From NCBI GenBank assembly GCA_021734905.1, contig JAIPIB010000002.1:62001-126000 (forward strand): a DNA stretch of 64,000 bases, written 5' to 3'. Below the pieces are notes generated by a model. That model was not told where the DNA came from and did no database searches. It saw only the letters and a list, made by a program, of their open reading frames with translations. Origin of the DNA: Minisyncoccota bacterium (GTDB taxonomy: Bacteria; Patescibacteria; Paceibacteria; UBA9973; UBA918). The position numbers were made by a program, and so were the translations under genes. The first letter of the stretch is position 1. The number at the start of each line of letters is the position of its first letter. Shown here in pieces: positions 1-9,442 of this stretch.

Positions 1-205
1 ATTACTGATGACGCAGCTGACACTGCTGAGGTGAGAGAAGAAAGCTACAATGACTTTGTAGTAAGTAGAACTCTCCGTTTGGCACGACACGCCAACGATG
101 AGCGCTCATGTCGCATACGACAGGGAAGTAGGGTGGCACCGCGGCAAAGACCGCCCCTACAAATATATTAGTAGGATATTAATATGTTTGTAGGGGCATT
201 TTTTG
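1..205 (+). promoter_or_regulatory. T-box riboswitch (transcription attenuator) for aspS
   Basis: The T-box signature AGGGTGGCACCGCGG lies at 130-144. An antiterminator can be drawn: GTAGGG (128-133) pairs with CCCTAC (155-160), GCGG (141-144) with CCGC (151-154), leaving a bulge with TGGC at 134-137. TGGC would pair with a tRNA end bearing discriminator G, which fits tRNA-Asp or tRNA-Asn. The competing terminator uses 153-170 with 180-197 (about 18 bp, one G-U) followed by a T-rich tail. Upstream, GAGAG (33-37) can pair with CTCTC (71-75), capped by a hairpin CTACAA/TTGTAG whose loop TGACT holds a GAC (Asp) triplet; an AAC (Asn) triplet sits at 69-71. Stem I looks short and the true 5' end may lie outside the window. 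Uncharged tRNA should favour readthrough into the synthetase gene. Confidence 0.88.
153..205 (+). terminator. T-box intrinsic terminator
   Basis: An 18-bp hairpin (arms 153-170 and 180-197, loop of 9 nt) is followed by a T-rich tail. Its 5' arm overlaps the 3' side of the antiterminator, as T-box switching requires. Confidence 0.88.
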
Positions 206-228
206 TTTCTATAAATAGATAAAACAAT

Positions 229-1587
229 ATGGAAAGAATACTTATCGCAGAGCTTAAAAATAAACTTGAACAAGAAGTTACCATTCAAGGATCAGTCAAC
301 GTTGTCCGCAATCAAGGCAAGGTCGCTTTTTTTGACTTTAGAGACCGAACCGGAATCGTGCAGGGGGTTATCTTTGGAAAACCAGAACTACTCGAATCAG
401 TAAAAGTACTTTCACCTGAATCAACAGTTACCGTAGTAGGTACAGTCCATGCACGACAAGAAAAAATGATTAATCCGAATGTGCAAAATGGTGATATTGA
501 GCTTGAAATAACAGCAGTTACTATTCTCTCACTTGCTGAAGCATTGCCGTTTGATCTCGATGCAGATCTTAATATTGATACACTCCTTGATTACCGGCCA
601 CTCACTTTACGACGGAAGCATGAAAAGGCCATCTTTAAGATACAAAGTGAAATAGTTGCAGCCTATGGAGCATTTATGCGCAGAGAAGGATTCACAGAGT
701 TCCAGGCACCAAAACTTGTGGGTGGTGATGCAGAAGGGGGTGCTGAAGTATTTAAAGTAGACTACTTTAATGACCATAAAGCGTACCTCGCAACAAGTCC
801 ACAACTCTATAAACAAATCATGGTTGGTGTGTATGAACGTGTATTTACCTTCGCAACAGCATTCCGTGCTGAAAAGAGTGCGACCACACGACACCTCAGT
901 GAATATACGTCTCTCGACGCCGAAATAGGCTTTATCGAAGACCATACTGACATTATGCGTATCGAGACTGCACTCATGCGATACCTAGCAGAGCATCTTC
1001 ACAACACCACACCAACAGAGCTTGCGGTACTTGGAATGGAAATTCCAAAACTTGGCGATAAGGACACGCCACTATTTCCTCACATGAAACTCAGAGAAGC
1101 ACAGCAACTTATCAAAGAAAAAACAGGAAAGGACAAAACGAATGAACCAGACCTTGAGCCTGAAGATGAGCGATGGCTCTGTGAATACGCGCACAATGAA
1201 CTTAGTAGTGACTTTATCTTTATCACACACTATCCAGTCTCAAAGCGTCCATTCTATACGTATGAAGATGAAGATGATCTCGGCTTTACAAAAAGCTTTG
1301 ACTTACTCTTTAGGGGTGTTGAAATTACGACTGGTGGTCAACGTGTTCATGACGTGCAAACACTTCAAGAAAAAATGCGCGCAAAGAAACTCAATCCAGA
1401 AAACTTTGAATTCTACTTACAAATATTCAAAAATGGTATGCCTCCACACGGCGGATGGGGCATGGGACTTGAGCGTCTTACTGCAAAATTCTGTGGTGTT
1501 CAGAATGTAAAGGAAGCAACCCTCTTCCCGCGTGATATTAACCGCATTGACACATTACTCACTAAGAATACCGAGCATGCAGATTAA
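229..1587 (+). CDS. aspS: Aspartyl-tRNA synthetase, archaeal type (probably non-discriminating)
   Basis: A class II aminoacyl-tRNA synthetase of 452 aa that attaches aspartate to tRNA-Asp and, in this subtype, often also to tRNA-Asn. An N-terminal OB-fold anticodon domain (about residues 12-105) precedes the catalytic domain with SPQLYKQ, motif 2 FRAE..TTRHLSEY near residue 212, and motif 3 GGWGMGLERL near 408. It lacks the long GAD insertion of ordinary bacterial AspRS, so it is the archaeal/eukaryotic form. AsnRS is the main alternative, but the motif 2/3 context and ATLFPRD end favour AspRS. It sits directly behind a T-box leader and overlaps the next gene by 11 nt, so the two are probably co-transcribed. 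Asn-tRNA would then need GatCAB, which is not in this window. Confidence 0.86.
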   Translation: MERILIAELKNKLEQEVTIQGSVNVVRNQGKVAFFDFRDRTGIVQGVIFGKPELLESVKVLSPESTVTVVGTVHARQEKMINPNVQNGDIELEITAVTILSLAEALPFDLDADLNIDTLLDYRPLTLRRKHEKAIFKIQSEIVAAYGAFMRREGFTEFQAPKLVGGDAEGGAEVFKVDYFNDHKAYLATSPQLYKQIMVGVYERVFTFATAFRAEKSATTRHLSEYTSLDAEIGFIEDHTDIMRIETALMRYLAEHLHNTTPTELAVLGMEIPKLGDKDTPLFPHMKLREAQQLIKEKTGKDKTNEPDLEPEDERWLCEYAHNELSSDFIFITHYPVSKRPFYTYEDEDDLGFTKSFDLLFRGVEITTGGQRVHDVQTLQEKMRAKKLNPENFEFYLQIFKNGMPPHGGWGMGLERLTAKFCGVQNVKEATLFPRDINRIDTLLTKNTEHAD

Positions 1588-2962
1588 ATTAGCTAAAGTG
1601 ACAGCGCCAACACAAAGATCGCACACCGAGATAATCTTCGTCGAGAAGGGCGTTGAACGATTTGTAAAAAATGAAAATTCAACGACACTTGAAATTCCTG
1701 CAGGAAAGGTTGAGAAACTAACACCACGCACACTCAGAACGCTTATACGAAATGTCGTTCTAACCGCAAAAAAACATAAGCTATTAAAGGTAACGATCTC
1801 ATTTGACTATAAGGTTTTTCCAAAGTGTCACGCCTACAATGAGACGTGGTTTTGGAGTACGATTGCAGAAAACTTACTCCTTGCCGACTATGAGTATCTT
1901 ACCTATAAGAGTAAGAAATCATCTCCGACGCTTACTGAGGTTGTACTAAAGGGTGCTGATGGAAAATTTGCCAAAGAAGGAATTTCACATGGACAGATCG
2001 TTGGAACATATACGAATATCTCACGTGATCTTGCAAATACTCCAGGAGGTGACATGACACCAGCAATCCTTGCAGAAAAAACAAAAGGTATTTTTAAGGG
2101 AACAAAAGCAGTAGTGACTATTTTGGATGAGAAAAAAATGTCCAAGCTTAATATGGGAGGAGTTCTTGGTGTTGGAAAAGGTTCAAAGCATAAACCAAAG
2201 TTCATCATTATTGAATATCGAGGAGGAAAGAAGTCTGAAAAGCCAGTTGTTTTTGTAGGAAAGGGAGTCACGTTTGATACAGGAGGGCTTCAAATCAAGC
2301 CGGGTATGTCGATGTATGAGATGCATATGGATATGTCAGGCGGAGCCTCGGTTATTTGTTCCATTGGTGCCATAGCGAAACTTGCACTCAAAAAAAATGT
2401 CATTGGATTAATTCCTGCAGTTGAAAACGGTGTTGGAGAGGATGCACTTCATCCCGGAGACGTCCTCACCATGATGTCAGGAGCAACGGTAGATGTTTTA
2501 CACACTGACGCAGAGGGGAGACTTATCCTTGCTGATGCACTTCACTATGCACAAAAATATGAACCAAAATTAATTGTTGATATCGCAACACTAACCGGTG
2601 CCTCACTCGTTGCGATTGGTCAGCATGCAAATGTCATCATGACAAAAGACCGCAATCTTGAAGATAGGTTCCGAGAGCTCGGTGAAGAATCAGGTGATTA
2701 CACTTTTCCTCTTCCTCTCTGGGATGAATACAAGCAATATTTGAAGGGTGTCCATGCTGATATCTCAAATATTCCCTCAAGTGATTCTAAATATGGTGGA
2801 ACTATTACTGCAGGAATGTTTCTTGCACATTTCACCAAGAAAATGAAGTGGGTTCATATAGATATGGCTCCACGCATGACTTCTGTTGGTAGTGACAAAC
2901 TCGCAAAGGGCGCAACCGGCGAGCCAACTCGACTCCTCGTACAAATTGCTGAAATGTACTAA
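1577..2962 (+). CDS. pepA: Leucyl aminopeptidase, M17 family
   Basis: A cytosolic two-metal aminopeptidase that removes N-terminal residues from peptides, 461 aa from the ATG at 1577. A longer frame from 1532 exists but would run deeper into aspS. The C-terminal catalytic domain is intact: VGKGVTFDTGG (about residues 227-237, with the metal/catalytic Lys and Asp), DMSGGASV, and the family signature near 309, which here reads HTDAEGRL instead of the usual NTDAEGRL. The following LADAL and the TLTGA segment are conserved. The N-terminal domain is weakly conserved, as is normal. The start lies inside the end of aspS (11-nt overlap), which suggests translational coupling. Confidence 0.9.
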   Translation: MQIKLAKVTAPTQRSHTEIIFVEKGVERFVKNENSTTLEIPAGKVEKLTPRTLRTLIRNVVLTAKKHKLLKVTISFDYKVFPKCHAYNETWFWSTIAENLLLADYEYLTYKSKKSSPTLTEVVLKGADGKFAKEGISHGQIVGTYTNISRDLANTPGGDMTPAILAEKTKGIFKGTKAVVTILDEKKMSKLNMGGVLGVGKGSKHKPKFIIIEYRGGKKSEKPVVFVGKGVTFDTGGLQIKPGMSMYEMHMDMSGGASVICSIGAIAKLALKKNVIGLIPAVENGVGEDALHPGDVLTMMSGATVDVLHTDAEGRLILADALHYAQKYEPKLIVDIATLTGASLVAIGQHANVIMTKDRNLEDRFRELGEESGDYTFPLPLWDEYKQYLKGVHADISNIPSSDSKYGGTITAGMFLAHFTKKMKWVHIDMAPRMTSVGSDKLAKGATGEPTRLLVQIAEMY

Positions 2963-3082
2963 AAAACGTAGCTATATCCTATTTGTGCACTGGAATTACA
3001 CAGAAACCCTGTGATTAATTAAATGTCCCCACTTATTACACACCAATCCATAAAAACACCGCTCAAAATAGCGATATCTTGA

Positions 3083-3088
3083 TACAAT
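3083..3088 (+). promoter_or_regulatory. -10-like box for the S74 surface protein gene
   Basis: TACAAT ends 7 nt before the ATG at 3096, a spacing that puts the expected transcription start at the start codon. No -35 consensus or Shine-Dalgarno is visible. Confidence 0.5.
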
Positions 3089-3095
3089 TGAGTCA

Positions 3096-6000
3096 ATGTA
3101 TCTACGGCGACAGCATTTTTTAGTATGTGCGCTTCTGAGTTGCATTCTTGTCTTTGCTCCGGTCTCTCACACACAGGCATTCTCACTCGATGACTCATCT
3201 CTCTGGAGAGGTACTGCGACACTCTTTGCCGGTGTGAGTTCTTTCACCTGTGGCAGTTTCTTCTCGTACATACTCAATCCACTTGGTCTCTGTGCAACGC
3301 CCAACTTTGACGGGGAACCACTCGCACAGAACGATACCCTCCATGACGCAATGGAGGGAATTGTCCCCGATGAAACACCAACGACCATACCCATTGCACC
3401 AACGTACATCACCAATACATACAACACCAATCCAACCACTATCGTACGAGACACAGTGAGAGAGGTGGTCTACCATACCGAGAGTAATACACCACCTGAT
3501 CTCTCTCAGTTTGTGACCCGTGACTTCGTGAATAAACAGTCCAATAGAATTTATGATGTTCAGGGAGATGCACAGAGTACCAATGCTGCATCATTCACCA
3601 CCAATCTCCTCACGGTATCAGGGGACAGCACCGTATCAGGACTCCTTACTGTTGACGGTGCACTCTCATCACTCGCATACACCTCTGCACCATACCTCAC
3701 TGCCACAGATGCTGCTGCCACCTCTACCTTTGCGGGTAGTGTGACGGTTGATGGGCGTGTGGGGATTGGGACGACGAGTCCAAAACAAAAATTACATATT
3801 GTTGGTAACGCATATACAGAAACACTCATTGAATCTTTGACAGCTGATTCTGCACTGGCACTAAAATATGCATCTGGAAACACTGGTGGCATGTTCTTTT
3901 ACTCAGGTGCCACTGCTGCTGGGTCACTATATGGAGGCAATGATAACAGTCTCAACTTACAAACATACACAGCAAGCCCATTAAAGTTTCTTACAAGCGG
4001 AACTGAACGCATGCGTATTTCTGATACTGGAAATGTTGGGATAGGGATAGCTTCACCAAATACTAGATTCCAAATTGTAAATGGGTCAGTTTCCGGAAAT
4101 GACGCTTTTGCCCAGTTCGGAAGTACAGTTGGAGGAACAGGTGAACTAGGCTTGCAGTTTGGACGAAGTGGAGCTACGTCTGGTTCATTAATAATTCAAG
4201 GAGTAAAAGAAGGTACTGGAGCAAATAATTTGTCCCTTCAACCAAGTGGAGGAAACATCGGTATCGGCACCACCTCTCCAACCTCTAAACTTACCGTCAA
4301 TGGTGACATACGCATAGAGACAGGCTCAGGAGGACAACTCATCTTTGCAGACGGAAGCACTATGTCCTCAGCAGCACTTGGTTCAGCAGCAGCACTCTCA
4401 AACATCACAGACGCCATCATCACCGGAGACTCAGACACCAACAGTTCAGGTAATATACTATTCAAAACCGGCTCCAATGACCGTATGACCATACTAAACA
4501 ATGGAAATGTGGGAATTGGGACAGTGGGTCCGGGAACACCTCTCCAAGTAAATCACGGAGGAGGAGCTGATGGTACGAGGCAAAATGTCCTGACAGTTTC
4601 TACTGCCGGTTCTGTTACCTATGGTGGGTATATCGGCAATCGTGCTGTATCTGCAAATACGCATCAAGGCATGTTTATTGAGGGAGGGGGATCTTTAACC
4701 CTTGGAGCAAAGAGCTATAACATTGATTTTATAACGGGTGCAGGCATTACTGCTAGTGGCGATACAAATTTGAGAATGCGAATAGATTCTTCAGGCAACG
4801 TCGGCATCGGCACGACAGAGCCGGGCCTGCGTCTGGAAACAAAAGCTGCGGCCGCTGGACTACCAGCCACTTCTGGCACATCGCAAACTGGAATTATGCG
4901 CTTGAGTCAGGGGATTGGCACTGGTGTGGTTGATTTTGGTTTTGGCGGAACGGCTGGATATGGTTGGATACAGGCTGTTGATAGTGGTAATTTAGCAACC
5001 AACTATGGATTATTGTTGAATCCAAACGGCGGCAACGTCGGTATCGGGACGACGAATCCAACACAGGAACTGACAGTATATGGTGCAGGAAACAATTCTA
5101 CTGAAATTAATATAATAGAGCCGGATGCAGTCTCCGAATCAATAATTAATTTTGGCGATTCCATGTCAGGGACGGCACGATATGAAGGTAGAATCTCTTA
5201 TAACCATACGACTAATGCTTTAAATCTCAGCACAAATCATTTGGTCAGCACGCCCGAACTGACATTAAAGAATGGAAACGTCGGTATTGGCGTCGCGTCA
5301 CCGCAGGCAATGCTTGATATTGTTGGTAACGATACCATTCTTAAAGTACGCGACACAAGAACAACAGGAGGTAACGCGACTTTACAGCTACAGGCAGAAG
5401 GTCAGCTTGCCCAGCTTAAATTCTATTACGGAGACAGATTCGCTATCGATAATGGTGGAGGAACGGAATGGCTTACAATAAAGCAGAACGGAAACATTGG
5501 CATCGGCACCACTTCACCACAGGCAAAACTAAGCGTAAAGGGAAGTGGCACCGGTTCAGGCTTCCTCGCACAGTTCACCGACAGCGCAGATAGTCCCAAG
5601 TTCACGATTTTGGATAATGGAAATGTTGGGATTGGTACGGCGATCCCAGGGTCAAAATTAACTGTGCAAGGAGGAAGTTCGGGAGCTGTTGATTTTGCTG
5701 TTATGCATTCTACTGGGAATGCGGGATTGTATTTCTCAACTCTTGCAAGCGGTTCTGGTAGATTAGTTTTTGCTAATTCCGCAAGTACAATAGTTAACCA
5801 AATCGGTATTTCAGATAATGAATACACATACTTCAATAATGGTAACGTAGGTATAGGAACATCGACGCCAAGCGCAAAGTTGGATGTGGTCGAAGGAATT
5901 ATTAGAATTTCGGGCACAAGTGATGCATTCGACCAAACTTTATCTATTCAGAATAATGTGAACAAGGTTCTTAAGCTTACTGTGGGTTCTAACGGTGGAG

Positions 6001-8555
6001 GGACGGCATGGTACACACAGCCAAACACAGGAACTCTCGGCGTGGATACTGGGATGGATTTACGTTTCTCGGCTGGCGCAGCGGAACGAATGAGAGTTAC
6101 AAGCGCTGGCAACGTCGGCATCAGCACCACCTCGCCATCAGCAAAACTCGACGTCTGGGGTAATTTGAAAGTAGGCACCAGTTCAACCCCTACGTTGTTT
6201 GTTGATGCCGCGAGCGGAAACGTCGGTATTGGTACAAATAATCCTACTGGTAAGATTCAAATCTACGACAATACTGATGCCCTAATACAAAGCACGATAG
6301 TAAACGATAGCGCAGGTACTTCGGCATGGTCGAGAGTGGGGGCCGGTGCTAGTTTCTCATCCACATTCGTAGAACATTTCAGTAATAGTTATTCAGGTAC
6401 TGGAGCAAGGCAAACGGGATCAGGAAATCTAACGACAAGTGGTTCTGGGGGATTGAGTATTTCTACAGAAACCGCATCAACACCAATTCGCTTTTATACA
6501 AGTGGACTCGCCGCATCGAATGAGCGTATGCGTATCGATTCAGCTGGCAACGTCGGTATCGGGACGACGAGTCCACAAGGTTCTCTCACTATCAACAGTG
6601 GTCAATTTACTGTCCCTGTTGGATCTGCTGGAGCGCCATCAATTACATTTAATGACGATTTGAATACTGGTATATATCATAATGCGGCAGATATCATGTC
6701 ATTCTCTGCTGGTGGAAACACTATTTTTGAATTCTTTAATGATACAAATGGGGCTATTTCTAGAGTCGGTCTTCAACTTAAAGGTGTTACAGCAACAGGC
6801 ATACCGTCACTCTCTTTTGCTTCGGATGTCGATACTGGATTCAGTTCTCCTGGTGTTAATATCGTTAGTCTGATTACTGGAGGAAATGAAAGACTACGCA
6901 TCGATTCAGCTGGCAACGTCGGGATTGGGACAACAAATCCGCAGCGTATTCTTGATTTATCAAATACTAGCGGGGTATTTCTAAGAGGAGACCGAACAAG
7001 TGGTGCGGGCGATGCACTGACTATTGTAGGCACAGGACAAGCTGCGGTTGAGGGAGCTCGAATGGTCATTAATATGGAAAACACTACTGATGCGTCTTCT
7101 AATATACAGTTTTATACGCACAATGGAGCTGCACTAGGCGAGAGAATGAGGATAACACAAGCCGGAAACGTCGGGATTGGCACCACTTCACCATCAGGCT
7201 TACTTCATGTACAAAAAGATCAAAATAGCCCAACAAGAATTCAAATTACAAATGAAAACACTGGGGCAAGTTCCCAAACTGGACTTATGGTTACAAACTC
7301 TGCACTTCCAAATTATTATTATACCGCAGGTTTAATGGGGACAAATTTTTCAACAAACGGTTTATTTGAACCAAATAAAGGTGTAATTTCAGTTGGAGGT
7401 GAAATTGATGGGTTAAATATTTTCACACAAAAATCTACAGCTCCATTAATCTTTGGAACTAACGGTGCGGAGAAAATGCGCATCTCAAACACTGGCAACG
7501 TCGGGATTGGAACAACATCACCAACATCAAGGCTCGATATAAAACAATCTGTTGATGCTTTCGGAGGCGGTATAAGATTAAATCAAGTCGCTGACTCCGA
7601 TTACGCAGAAATTGTTTCTGCGGGCGATAGGTTGGTATTTGGTTTGAATGGGTATGAAAGAATATCGATATTAGAGAATGGTAACGTCGGAATTGGAACA
7701 ACATCACCAACATACAAGTTAGAGGTGGCTGGCACCATAGCTTCAGAATCAAGCGGTGCATACAACCTAGGAGCAGCAGGAAGAGACTGGGGATGTCTCT
7801 ATTACAACTCAGGCACTCTCGGTACCTGCGCATCCGACGAAAGGCTCAAAGAGAACATCAAAACACTCACCTTTACAAATGGCACAAGTACTGCACTCAA
7901 TAAAGTCGCAAACCTTGAACTCCACACCTTTAACTTCAAGAATGCTCCAGGAAGTACCTACAAGGGACTTATTGCACAGGAAGCACTCACTGTCGCACCA
8001 GAACTTGTTGAACTCGGTAGTGACGGATACTACCGAGTGAAGTACGGTGACATTCAATGGCTCGTCCTTGAAGCACTGAAGGAACTGTATGGAAAAGTGC
8101 AGGCACTACAAGATAAGTTTGTTGATGGTGTGCTAACACTTACGAGTGCCAATGTTGATTATGTTCAATCACGTGAAATTTGCCTTAGCGACGACACGGG
8201 AACAAGTTGTATTGATCGACAGAAACTTCAAAGATTGTTAGAAGGGGATGATGCTTTAAACAATTCAGATCAAGACAATGTGTCTACATCACAAGATCCT
8301 GAACCGACAACTGACACTGTGGATGATGATACGACCAATACAGCCTCATCTAGCGCCCAAGCAAACACCACCACAGAAGTCACTACCCAAGATGATGAGA
8401 ATTCTGACATTTCACAAGAACAAACACCTACTGAATCTGATGTTATAACTACTCCCACTGAAGAGGAGGTGCCTTTAAGTGAGTCGACGGTTGAAAATCC
8501 TACTACCACTGAACCTGAAGTGACAACTCCAACAGAGACATCTCCTACTCAGTAG
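3096..8555 (+). CDS. Giant secreted repeat protein with C-terminal S74 intramolecular chaperone
   Basis: A predicted surface or appendage protein of 1819 aa. A basic, hydrophobic signal peptide occupies about residues 1-30. About seventeen copies of the motif GNVGIGTTSP (variants GRVGIGTTSP, GNVGISTTSP) follow, spaced roughly 40-110 residues from about residue 222 to 1545, separated by divergent beta-rich, S/T/G-rich stretches, often preceded by ERMRI. This is the architecture of trimeric phage-tail-like fibres. The peptidase S74 domain starts near residue 1565; SDERLK gives the Ser1580/Lys1585 dyad used for self-cleavage in known members. After it come a coiled-coil-like stretch and an acidic T/S/E-rich tail of about 100 residues, which most S74 proteins lack. 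Host attachment or cell-cell adhesion is an inference. The gene stands alone. Confidence 0.9.
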   Translation: MYLRRQHFLVCALLSCILVFAPVSHTQAFSLDDSSLWRGTATLFAGVSSFTCGSFFSYILNPLGLCATPNFDGEPLAQNDTLHDAMEGIVPDETPTTIPIAPTYITNTYNTNPTTIVRDTVREVVYHTESNTPPDLSQFVTRDFVNKQSNRIYDVQGDAQSTNAASFTTNLLTVSGDSTVSGLLTVDGALSSLAYTSAPYLTATDAAATSTFAGSVTVDGRVGIGTTSPKQKLHIVGNAYTETLIESLTADSALALKYASGNTGGMFFYSGATAAGSLYGGNDNSLNLQTYTASPLKFLTSGTERMRISDTGNVGIGIASPNTRFQIVNGSVSGNDAFAQFGSTVGGTGELGLQFGRSGATSGSLIIQGVKEGTGANNLSLQPSGGNIGIGTTSPTSKLTVNGDIRIETGSGGQLIFADGSTMSSAALGSAAALSNITDAIITGDSDTNSSGNILFKTGSNDRMTILNNGNVGIGTVGPGTPLQVNHGGGADGTRQNVLTVSTAGSVTYGGYIGNRAVSANTHQGMFIEGGGSLTLGAKSYNIDFITGAGITASGDTNLRMRIDSSGNVGIGTTEPGLRLETKAAAAGLPATSGTSQTGIMRLSQGIGTGVVDFGFGGTAGYGWIQAVDSGNLATNYGLLLNPNGGNVGIGTTNPTQELTVYGAGNNSTEINIIEPDAVSESIINFGDSMSGTARYEGRISYNHTTNALNLSTNHLVSTPELTLKNGNVGIGVASPQAMLDIVGNDTILKVRDTRTTGGNATLQLQAEGQLAQLKFYYGDRFAIDNGGGTEWLTIKQNGNIGIGTTSPQAKLSVKGSGTGSGFLAQFTDSADSPKFTILDNGNVGIGTAIPGSKLTVQGGSSGAVDFAVMHSTGNAGLYFSTLASGSGRLVFANSASTIVNQIGISDNEYTYFNNGNVGIGTSTPSAKLDVVEGIIRISGTSDAFDQTLSIQNNVNKVLKLTVGSNGGGTAWYTQPNTGTLGVDTGMDLRFSAGAAERMRVTSAGNVGISTTSPSAKLDVWGNLKVGTSSTPTLFVDAASGNVGIGTNNPTGKIQIYDNTDALIQSTIVNDSAGTSAWSRVGAGASFSSTFVEHFSNSYSGTGARQTGSGNLTTSGSGGLSISTETASTPIRFYTSGLAASNERMRIDSAGNVGIGTTSPQGSLTINSGQFTVPVGSAGAPSITFNDDLNTGIYHNAADIMSFSAGGNTIFEFFNDTNGAISRVGLQLKGVTATGIPSLSFASDVDTGFSSPGVNIVSLITGGNERLRIDSAGNVGIGTTNPQRILDLSNTSGVFLRGDRTSGAGDALTIVGTGQAAVEGARMVINMENTTDASSNIQFYTHNGAALGERMRITQAGNVGIGTTSPSGLLHVQKDQNSPTRIQITNENTGASSQTGLMVTNSALPNYYYTAGLMGTNFSTNGLFEPNKGVISVGGEIDGLNIFTQKSTAPLIFGTNGAEKMRISNTGNVGIGTTSPTSRLDIKQSVDAFGGGIRLNQVADSDYAEIVSAGDRLVFGLNGYERISILENGNVGIGTTSPTYKLEVAGTIASESSGAYNLGAAGRDWGCLYYNSGTLGTCASDERLKENIKTLTFTNGTSTALNKVANLELHTFNFKNAPGSTYKGLIAQEALTVAPELVELGSDGYYRVKYGDIQWLVLEALKELYGKVQALQDKFVDGVLTLTSANVDYVQSREICLSDDTGTSCIDRQKLQRLLEGDDALNNSDQDNVSTSQDPEPTTDTVDDDTTNTASSSAQANTTTEVTTQDDENSDISQEQTPTESDVITTPTEEEVPLSESTVENPTTTEPEVTTPTETSPTQ

Positions 8556-8594
8556 AGCATCTATTCTTTCTCACTCAACGTGGGGCGGGGATAG

Positions 8595-8619
8595 ATGTGC
8601 GCGCCGAAGGTGCGCACAT
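8595..8619. other. Hairpin between the S74 gene and scpA
   Basis: ATGTGCGC (8595-8602) pairs perfectly with GCGCACAT (8612-8619) across a 9-nt loop. No T-tract follows, so it is not a clear terminator. It directly abuts the scpA -10 box. Confidence 0.5.
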
Positions 8620-8633
8620 GATAAAATGTTTGT

Positions 8634-9386
8634 GTGGAAGAAAGTTTACAGCGAGCTTCTGATGCGGCCTTTAGTATTCAGACTGAATCATATTCAGGTC
8701 CTTTAGATTTGCTCATTGATCTTATTGAAAAGAGAAAATTTCTTATTAATGACATCTCTTTAGCTTCTGTTACTGACGATTACATGCGGTATATTGCTCA
8801 ATTTGAGCAAAGTCCACTGCGTGAAATGGCAGACTTTATTGTACTTGCATCAACACTACTTCTCCTCAAATCAAAGTCATTGCTACCAATTCTTGAGCTT
8901 TCAGAAGCTGAAGAAGAGACTGTTGAATCATTGGAGCGACGGCTGAGGTATTATCAAATTTTTCGCACTGAAGGGAAATTACTTGCTTCACTATTTGATG
9001 TCCGTCGTGCATTTGAAAGACCGTTTGCTGTCGATCAAATACCTCTCTTTCTGCCCGATTCTAGCGTAACCGCTGACACACTTGGTATTGCTATAACCAA
9101 TGTTATTGCAAACCTACCAAAGAAGATTGAAAAACCAAAAGTTAAAGTACGAACAGTGGTTTCACTTGAGACGATGATAGAACGTCTCCTTGCTCGTATA
9201 GAAAAACAATTTTTATTTAAATTTAGGGACTTTACAGGAGATGCTACTGAAAGATCAACCGTTATTGTTAGTTTCCTTGCTGTTCTTGAGATGGTCAAGC
9301 AGGGAAGTGTTATGGCTCACCAAAGCGCTCGATTTAATGATATAGAAATAAAACGAGAGGGCTCGTCAGCTCCAAGATACCAGTAA
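8634..9386 (+). CDS. scpA: Segregation and condensation protein A
   Basis: The kleisin subunit of the bacterial SMC condensin complex, 250 aa, which bridges the Smc heads and binds ScpB. The N-terminal family signature GPLDLLIDLIEKRKF followed by DISL..VTDDY is clear, as is the LLLLKSKSLLP helix near residue 85. The C-terminal winged-helix region (about 180-250) ends in IEIKREG. The start is GTG at 8634. A -10-like TAAAAT ends 6 nt upstream and no Shine-Dalgarno is seen, so the message is probably leaderless. scpB follows after 56 nt with its own -10 box. Smc itself is not in the window. Confidence 0.9.
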   Translation: MEESLQRASDAAFSIQTESYSGPLDLLIDLIEKRKFLINDISLASVTDDYMRYIAQFEQSPLREMADFIVLASTLLLLKSKSLLPILELSEAEEETVESLERRLRYYQIFRTEGKLLASLFDVRRAFERPFAVDQIPLFLPDSSVTADTLGIAITNVIANLPKKIEKPKVKVRTVVSLETMIERLLARIEKQFLFKFRDFTGDATERSTVIVSFLAVLEMVKQGSVMAHQSARFNDIEIKREGSSAPRYQ

Positions 9387-9442
9387 CAGACTAATCGACA
9401 GGTCACCCACAAAATTACACATTTTATTGCTATACTACCTTT

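Noticed and set aside
1..171. An open frame running in from the left edge (ITDDAADTAEV...) to a stop near 169
   Set aside because: It crosses the T-box motif and terminator, which explain the 3' part fully. Positions 1-60 could still include the end of an upstream gene, but nothing recognisable is encoded.
607..945. Minus-strand open frame of 112 aa inside aspS
   Set aside because: It is antisense to the conserved catalytic core of AspRS with no promoter or homology; a shadow of the real gene.
3700..7720. Repeats in the S74 gene as a possible CRISPR array
   Set aside because: Repeat units are in frame, encode a known protein motif, and spacing is irregular (120-330 nt). No cas gene is present anywhere in the window.
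3167..8509. Many open frames antisense to the S74 gene
   Set aside because: They mirror the GNVGIGT repeats and low-complexity segments and are explained by repetitive codon use.
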